From assembly GCA_937896885.1 (NCBI GenBank), contig CALBNX010000039.1:1-7916 (forward strand): a DNA stretch of 7,916 bases, in the 5' to 3' direction. The stretch comes from an uncultured Clostridia bacterium (GTDB lineage: Bacteria; Bacillota; Clostridia; Oscillospirales; Acutalibacteraceae). A model generated the notes under the pieces. That model was not told where the DNA came from. It saw nothing but the letters and a program-made list of their open reading frames with translations, and did not search any database. This document shows positions 5,305-7,916 of this stretch, piece by piece. A program made the position numbers and the translations under genes. Within the stretch, counting starts at the first letter, position 1; the number at the start of each line of letters is the position of its first letter.

Positions 5305-6155
5305 AAATCTCAACTGAAATAGATTCAATCGCATTGCATATTGGCGAAGAAAAAGCCGTTGAACTCGTTGCAAAAACAGGCTTTGACGCTTGGGATTTTT
5401 CAATGTTTCAAATGTGCGAAAATGAAAACGGTATTTTAGTCCCAACAAATCACCCCACAGCACAAAGTGATTATCTTGTCTTTGCACGAAAACTTAGACA
5501 AATCGGTCTTGACAATGGAATTATCTGTAATCAGGGTCATGCGCCATTCCCAAGTTCACCCAAAAGCAAAGATTGGTTTAAACGCGCTATTGAGTGTCTT
5601 GCAGAAGCAGGGGGCGAGATTTTAATAATCCACCCTATGAATGATGGCACACCACAAGAAAATGCGGAAATGTATTTTGAACTTTTGCCATTTGCAAAAG
5701 AGCATAATATAAAAATCGCAACAGAAAATATGTGGAATTGGTTGCCTGATGCAGAACACTCTTCATTTGCCGCTTGTGCCACACCTGAAAGTTTCAATGC
5801 ACACCTTGACGCAGTAAATGATGATTATCTTGTTGCCTGCCTTGATATAGGCCACGCTGAAATGAAGGGTAGCAACACCACAGCAGAAGAAATGGTGCGA
5901 GCATTGGGCAATCGTCTTAAAGCACTACATATTCACGATAACGATAAAGTGCACGACTCACATCAACTACCATTTACAATGAATATCGACTTTGTGCCAA
6001 TCGTGAAAGCACTTAAAGATATCGGTTATGATGGGTATTTCACTCTCGAAGCAAGTTATTATATTGAAAATCTTAAAAATCCTGATGTTAATAAATGCGT
6101 GAAAGACCTTTATAATTCTGCAAAGAAACTTGCAAATATGTATGAAAATATGTAA
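5301..6155 (+). CDS. Sugar phosphate isomerase/epimerase-like TIM barrel protein
   Basis: A 284-residue cytoplasmic protein of the xylose isomerase-like TIM barrel superfamily (AP-endonuclease-2/sugar isomerase fold). Strand-end motifs appear in the usual order: NQGHAPFP (77-84), IIHPMND (109-115), IATENMW (139-145), ACLDIGHAEM (179-188), ALHIHDND (208-215) and FTLEASYY (247-254). Glu142, Asp182 or His185, His212 and Glu250 are the likely divalent-metal ligands and general acid/base groups. Relatives include IolE/IolI, hydroxypyruvate isomerase and ketose 3-epimerases, as well as many members of unknown substrate; no sugar transporter or kinase nearby narrows this. AGGAG (5290-5294) lies six bases before the ATG, and the start overlaps the upstream stop as ATGA, implying translational coupling with the DUF2809-like gene. 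A terminator follows immediately. Confidence 0.88.
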   Translation: MKISTEIDSIALHIGEEKAVELVAKTGFDAWDFSMFQMCENENGILVPTNHPTAQSDYLVFARKLRQIGLDNGIICNQGHAPFPSSPKSKDWFKRAIECLAEAGGEILIIHPMNDGTPQENAEMYFELLPFAKEHNIKIATENMWNWLPDAEHSSFAACATPESFNAHLDAVNDDYLVACLDIGHAEMKGSNTTAEEMVRALGNRLKALHIHDNDKVHDSHQLPFTMNIDFVPIVKALKDIGYDGYFTLEASYYIENLKNPDVNKCVKDLYNSAKKLANMYENM

Positions 6156-6160
6156 ACAAA

Positions 6161-6187
6161 AAAGACCTTGCAATCTGCAAGGTCTTT
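6161..6187. terminator. Terminator shared by convergent genes
   Basis: AAAGACCTTGCA (6161-6172) pairs perfectly with TGCAAGGTCTTT (6176-6187), a 12-bp stem with a three-base loop. On the minus strand it is followed by a T-run and serves the phosphatase ending at 6192. On the plus strand it is followed by GCTTTTAC and serves the TIM barrel gene ending at 6155. Confidence 0.9.
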
Positions 6188-6191
6188 GCTT

Positions 6192-6965
6192 TTACTTTAA
6201 TATTTCTCCAATATTGTCGAGAATATATTTTGGTCTATATGGGAACAAATCAATGTCTTCCATAGATGTAACACCACTGAGTACAAGAACTGTGTCAACA
6301 TTTGACTCAATACCTGCAATAATGTCTGTGTCCATTCTATCACCGATGAATGCGATTTCGTTACTGTGACAACCGAGTTTGCGAAGTCCATGACGAAGCA
6401 TCAACGGGTTAGGTTTTCCAACGAAATATGCCTTTTTGCCTGTTGCGATTTCAATAGGAGCAATAAGCGCACCCGTTGCTGGCATAATACCTTTTTCAGT
6501 TGGTCCTGTAATATCAGGGTTTGTGCCGATAAGCTTTGCGCCGTTGTTTACAAGTTCAATAGCTTTTTCAATTTTTTCAAAACTATATGTTCGAGTGTCT
6601 CCCATAACAACATAGTCAGGGTTAACATCATTCATATAAATTCCTTGGTCATAAAGAGCCTTTGTGAGCGCCGCTTCACCGATAACATAAGCTGTGCAAC
6701 CGGGTTTCTGATTGCTCAAAAATGCTGCAGTAGCCATAGCACTTGTGTAGAAATGGTCAGCAGATACCCGAAGTCCCATTCTTTCAAGTTTCATACTTAA
6801 TTCGTGGGGAGTTTTCTCTGCGCTGTTTGTTAAGAAAACGAATTTCTTATCATTATCTATCATCCAGTTTATAAAATCAGCAACACCGTCGAGAATTTTG
6901 TTACCGTGATAGATAACACCGTCCATATCGCTGATAAAGCCTTTTTTATTTAAAAGATTATCCAT
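6192..6965 (-). CDS. HAD-IIA family phosphatase, NagD-like
   Basis: A 257-residue cytoplasmic sugar- or nucleotide-phosphate phosphatase of the haloacid dehalogenase superfamily, subclass IIA (NagD/AraL/p-nitrophenylphosphatase type). All four motifs are present: DMDGVIYHG (13-21) with nucleophile Asp13 and acid/base Asp15, FLTNSAEKT (44-52), the lysine motif VGKPNP (182-187) with Lys184, and IGDRMDTD (207-214) with metal-binding Asp209 and Asp214. The C2-type cap lies between motifs II and III and includes the family pattern GTNPD (147-151). The start at 6965 is chosen because GGAGGT (complement of 6972-6977) is six bases upstream. Extending to 7010 would add 15 residues beginning upstream of the predicted transcription start. 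The substrate cannot be read from sequence; divergence from hisH is the only context clue. Confidence 0.93.
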   Translation of the reverse strand: MDNLLNKKGFISDMDGVIYHGNKILDGVADFINWMIDNDKKFVFLTNSAEKTPHELSMKLERMGLRVSADHFYTSAMATAAFLSNQKPGCTAYVIGEAALTKALYDQGIYMNDVNPDYVVMGDTRTYSFEKIEKAIELVNNGAKLIGTNPDITGPTEKGIMPATGALIAPIEIATGKKAYFVGKPNPLMLRHGLRKLGCHSNEIAFIGDRMDTDIIAGIESNVDTVLVLSGVTSMEDIDLFPYRPKYILDNIGEILK

Positions 6966-6988
6966 AGAATTACCTCCAAACACATTTG

Positions 6989-7017
6989 ATTTTAAAGCAA
7001 AAACTTTCAAAAGTCAA
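6989..7017 (-). promoter_or_regulatory. Promoter of the NagD-like phosphatase gene
   Basis: On the minus strand TTGACT (7017-7012) and TAAAAT (6994-6989) are separated by 17 bases. Initiation near 6982 leaves a leader just long enough for the GGAGGT ribosome binding site and supports the start codon at 6965. Confidence 0.78.
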
Positions 7018-7026
7018 TTATATCTA

Positions 7027-7055
7027 TTGATTATCTTATGTTTATTTGTTAGAAT
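7027..7055 (+). promoter_or_regulatory. Extended -10 promoter of hisHF
   Basis: TTGATT (7027-7032) and TAGAAT (7050-7055) are separated by 17 bases, with TGT (7047-7049) as an extended -10 element. Initiation near 7062 leaves a leader of about 23 bases, too short for a T-box or histidine attenuator. Confidence 0.75.
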
Positions 7056-7084
7056 ATCACTATTATATTTAAGGAATGACACAA

Positions 7085-7699
7085 ATGATTGCAATTATCG
7101 ATTACGGAGCAGGAAATCTGCAAAGTGTAAAAAAAGCATTTGATTATATCGGTGCCGAAAGTGTAATAACCAATGACCCAAAAGTGATTTTGTCAGCGGA
7201 TAAAATTCTTCTTCCCGGTGTTGGCTCATTTGGTGATGCTATGGACTCAATGCAGAAAAACGGTCTGGTTGAAACTGTTAAAGAATGTGCATTAAGTGGC
7301 AAACCATTCTTGGGTATCTGTTTGGGGCTTCAACTTCTCTTTGAAGAGTCAGAAGAATCACCGGGCGTTAAAGGACTTGGCATTTTTAAAGGCAAAATCA
7401 AAAAGTTTTCAAGTGATATGGGGCTTAAAATTCCACATATCGGCTGGAATTCATTAGAGATTAAGCAAAAAGATACTCTCTTTAAAGATATTCCCGAAAA
7501 TAGTTATGTTTATTTTGTTCATTCCTATTATCTTCACGCAGAAGATGAAAACGACATCGCGACTGTTACAAATTACGGCATTGATTTTCATTCTGCCGTG
7601 GGTAAAAACAATATTTTCGCAACACAATTCCACCCTGAAAAATCAGGTGATGTGGGGCTTCAGATTTTAAGAAATTTTGCATCAATGGGGGTAGAATAA
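7085..7699 (+). CDS. hisH: Imidazole glycerol phosphate synthase, glutamine amidotransferase subunit
   Basis: The 204-residue class I glutamine amidotransferase subunit releases ammonia from glutamine and passes it through the HisF barrel for histidine biosynthesis, where the complex makes imidazole glycerol phosphate and AICAR from PRFAR. Visible motifs are the N-terminal IIDYGAGNLQSV (4-15), the oxyanion-side LLPGVGSFGDAM (42-53), the nucleophile elbow LGICLGLQLL (76-85) with Cys79, HIGWNSL (118-124), YFVHSYY (143-149) and QFHPEKS (181-187) with His183 and Glu185 completing the triad. Length is normal. The ATG at 7085 is preferred over that at 7076 because AAGGA (7071-7075) abuts the latter but stands nine bases before the former, and family members begin MIAIIDYG. 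The stop overlaps the hisF start by one base (TAATG), so synthesis of the two subunits is coupled. Confidence 0.96.
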   Translation: MIAIIDYGAGNLQSVKKAFDYIGAESVITNDPKVILSADKILLPGVGSFGDAMDSMQKNGLVETVKECALSGKPFLGICLGLQLLFEESEESPGVKGLGIFKGKIKKFSSDMGLKIPHIGWNSLEIKQKDTLFKDIPENSYVYFVHSYYLHAEDENDIATVTNYGIDFHSAVGKNNIFATQFHPEKSGDVGLQILRNFASMGVE

Positions 7700-7916
7700 T
7701 GTACGCAAAAAGAATTATACCTTGCCTTGATGTTAAAAATGGACGAGTTGTTAAAGGTGTTAGCTTTGTCAATATTCGTGATGCAGGCGACCCCGTAGAA
7801 TGTGCAATCGAATACAACAAAAAAGGCGCTGACGAATTAGTCCTCCTTGATATTACTGCAACTCACGAGGGCAGAGGCACAATGCTCGAAATTGTCCGTC
7901 AGGTTGCCGATAATAT
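7699..7916 (+). CDS. hisF: Imidazole glycerol phosphate synthase, cyclase subunit (5' part; truncated by window edge)
   Basis: The frame starts at the ATG overlapping the hisH stop and stays open to the right edge, giving 72 complete codons of a protein usually about 250 residues long. The beginning, MYAKRIIPCLDVKNGRVVKG, is a textbook HisF N-terminus, with the catalytic Asp11 in CLDVK. It continues with RDAGDPVE and LLDITATHEGR, the first phosphate-binding and barrel elements; the family more often has DITAS at the latter. GGGGG (7687-7691) inside the end of hisH is a plausible ribosome binding site. With HisH it forms the heterodimeric synthase. The intact catalytic start argues against the diverged HisF-like proteins found in surface-sugar clusters. 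Confidence 0.95.
   Translation, partial: MYAKRIIPCLDVKNGRVVKGVSFVNIRDAGDPVECAIEYNKKGADELVLLDITATHEGRGTMLEIVRQVADN

Noticed and set aside
6130..6800. Plus-strand open frames antisense to the phosphatase
   Set aside because: They are shadows of a well-supported HAD gene with all four motifs and have no ribosome binding site or domain of their own.
6966..7010. Longer N-terminus for the NagD-like phosphatase
   Set aside because: The extra 15 residues would be encoded upstream of or across the promoter, and a near-perfect GGAGGT sits six bases before the ATG at 6965.

Overview
The window looks like chromosome of a low-GC Gram-positive bacterium, most likely a gut-type member of the Clostridia (Oscillospiraceae/Ruminococcaceae-like). 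This placement is an inference from AT-rich coding sequence, strong AGGAGG-type ribosome binding sites, sigma-A style promoters, a GSI-alpha glutamine synthetase, tRNA genes with encoded CCA, and simple hairpin-plus-T-run terminators. No 16S or other phylogenetic marker is present.

Layout from left to right: (1) the 3' end of an SdpI-family membrane protein and its terminator; (2) a short tandem heptamer repeat, then a near-consensus promoter and glnA (type I-alpha glutamine synthetase), apparently monocistronic; (3) a GtrA-like four-helix membrane protein with its own strong promoter and codon use resembling glnA; (4) an unrecognised 293-residue membrane protein with a large, probably extracytoplasmic domain; (5) on the minus strand, a membrane acyltransferase (acyltransferase-3 family), sharing a bidirectional terminator with the gene before it; (6) a minus-strand tRNA-Thr(TGT)-tRNA-Tyr(GTA) operon with promoter and terminator, followed by an unexplained inverted repeat; (7) a two-gene plus-strand operon, DUF2809-like membrane protein and xylose-isomerase-like TIM barrel protein, overlapping by ATGA; (8) a convergent minus-strand HAD-IIA (NagD-type) phosphatase; (9) divergent from it, hisH and the start of hisF, encoding the two subunits of imidazole glycerol phosphate synthase; hisF runs off the right edge.

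Most of the window is ordinary core genome: nitrogen assimilation (glnA), translation (tRNAs) and histidine biosynthesis (hisHF; this step uses the glutamine that GlnA makes). Between these are small membrane and surface genes of unknown specific role. I see no CRISPR array, transposon, phage, defence island or toxin-antitoxin locus, and no convincing evidence for a new multi-gene system. The items most worth checking are the inverted repeat at the candidate acyltransferase promoter, the unknown 293-residue protein, the GtrA-like protein with highly-expressed-style codons, the coupled DUF2809/TIM-barrel pair with its odd start region, and the back-to-back phosphatase/hisHF promoters.
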